This document shows positions 63,911-64,000 of a stretch of 64,000 nucleotides of DNA, piece by piece. The position numbers were made by a program, and so were the translations under genes. Source of the DNA: Xenopus tropicalis (lineage: Eukaryota > Chordata > Amphibia > Anura > Pipidae); the NCBI RefSeq assembly GCF_000004195.4, contig NC_030678.2, forward strand, positions 87,828,904-87,892,903, in the 5' to 3' direction. How positions within the stretch are numbered: the first letter of the stretch is position 1; each line of letters begins with the position of its first letter. Under the pieces are notes generated by a model. It searched no databases. It was given only the letters and a program-made list of their open reading frames with translations, and had not been told where the DNA came from.

Positions 63911-64000
63911 AAAGGAAAAGTAACACTAAAAATGTTTAACTAAAAAATCTATTCTACCCTCCCCCAATAATTGCCCTATCCTGAAAACCATTTGTTATTT
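63911..64000. mobile_element. T2-like MITE, left end, cut by the window edge
   Basis: TTAAAGGAAAAGTAACACTA, then AAAATG, closely resembles the left end of the 5071-5498 element. It runs off the window. Confidence 0.6.

Larger units (their letters stand above)
46150..64000. other. Downstream region without a recognised gene
   Basis: Apart from the repeats listed separately I recognise no coding exon, tRNA, rRNA or microRNA. Reading frames here are short and match no family I know, except LINE remnants. Stretches with nothing I can name include about 47060-50030, 50180-51300, 52150-53700, 55060-55960, 57370-59340, 59515-61680 and 63430-63900. Minus-strand AATAAA hexamers (complement at 55539, 55596, 57839) hint at a possible minus-strand transcript end but are weak evidence. 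Confidence 0.6.

Noticed and set aside
46150..64000. Coding exons of neighbouring genes (KCNQ4 or RIMS3, the human neighbours)
   Set aside because: No ion-channel transmembrane/pore sequence or C2-domain sequence is seen in any frame.

Overview
This is vertebrate nuclear DNA, almost certainly from a Xenopus (pipid frog) genome. It has one spliced gene with consensus GT/AG introns, vertebrate microRNAs in an intron, and a dense background of frog-type DNA transposons: TTAA-flanked T2/Kolobok-like MITEs, hAT elements with 8-bp target duplications, a Tc1 element, and CR1/L2-like LINE tails. I cannot separate X. tropicalis from X. laevis by reading alone.

The only protein-coding gene I can support is nfyc, the gamma subunit of the CCAAT-binding factor NF-Y, on the + strand. 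A GC-rich CCAAT/GC-box/NRF1-type promoter (about 3060-3175) leads into a non-coding first exon ending at 3344. A 27.6-kb intron follows. Nine coding exons lie between 30976 and 44246 and encode 334 aa: a histone-fold core, then a glutamine-rich activation region. The 3'UTR ends near 45110, just past an AATAAA at 45085. Every intron within the coding region is in phase 0.

Intron 5 carries two microRNA hairpins, mir-30e (38591-38681) and mir-30c (39593-39681). This is the same host-gene arrangement known for mammalian NFYC, so the gene supplies both a general transcription factor subunit and a microRNA pair. A second, weaker candidate first exon or promoter with CCAAT pentamers lies in intron 1 (about 12290-12767, donor at 12768).

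Layout: 1-2500 is a nest of two hAT elements, the inner one carrying a 1-kb minisatellite. 2500-3060 is old repeats upstream of nfyc. 3060-45110 is nfyc, its introns packed with MITEs, a SPIN-like hAT nested in a T2-like MITE, and a dead Tc1 transposon (25880-27073). 45110-64000 is downstream DNA with a second minisatellite-bearing hAT, a SINE, fold-back MITEs and two decayed LINE reverse-transcriptase fragments, with no recognisable second gene. Long reading frames in the minisatellite are artefacts of its repeat units. I found no wholly new system. The most informative features are the miRNA hosting, the CCAAT boxes on a CCAAT-factor promoter, and several precisely dated nested transposon insertions.
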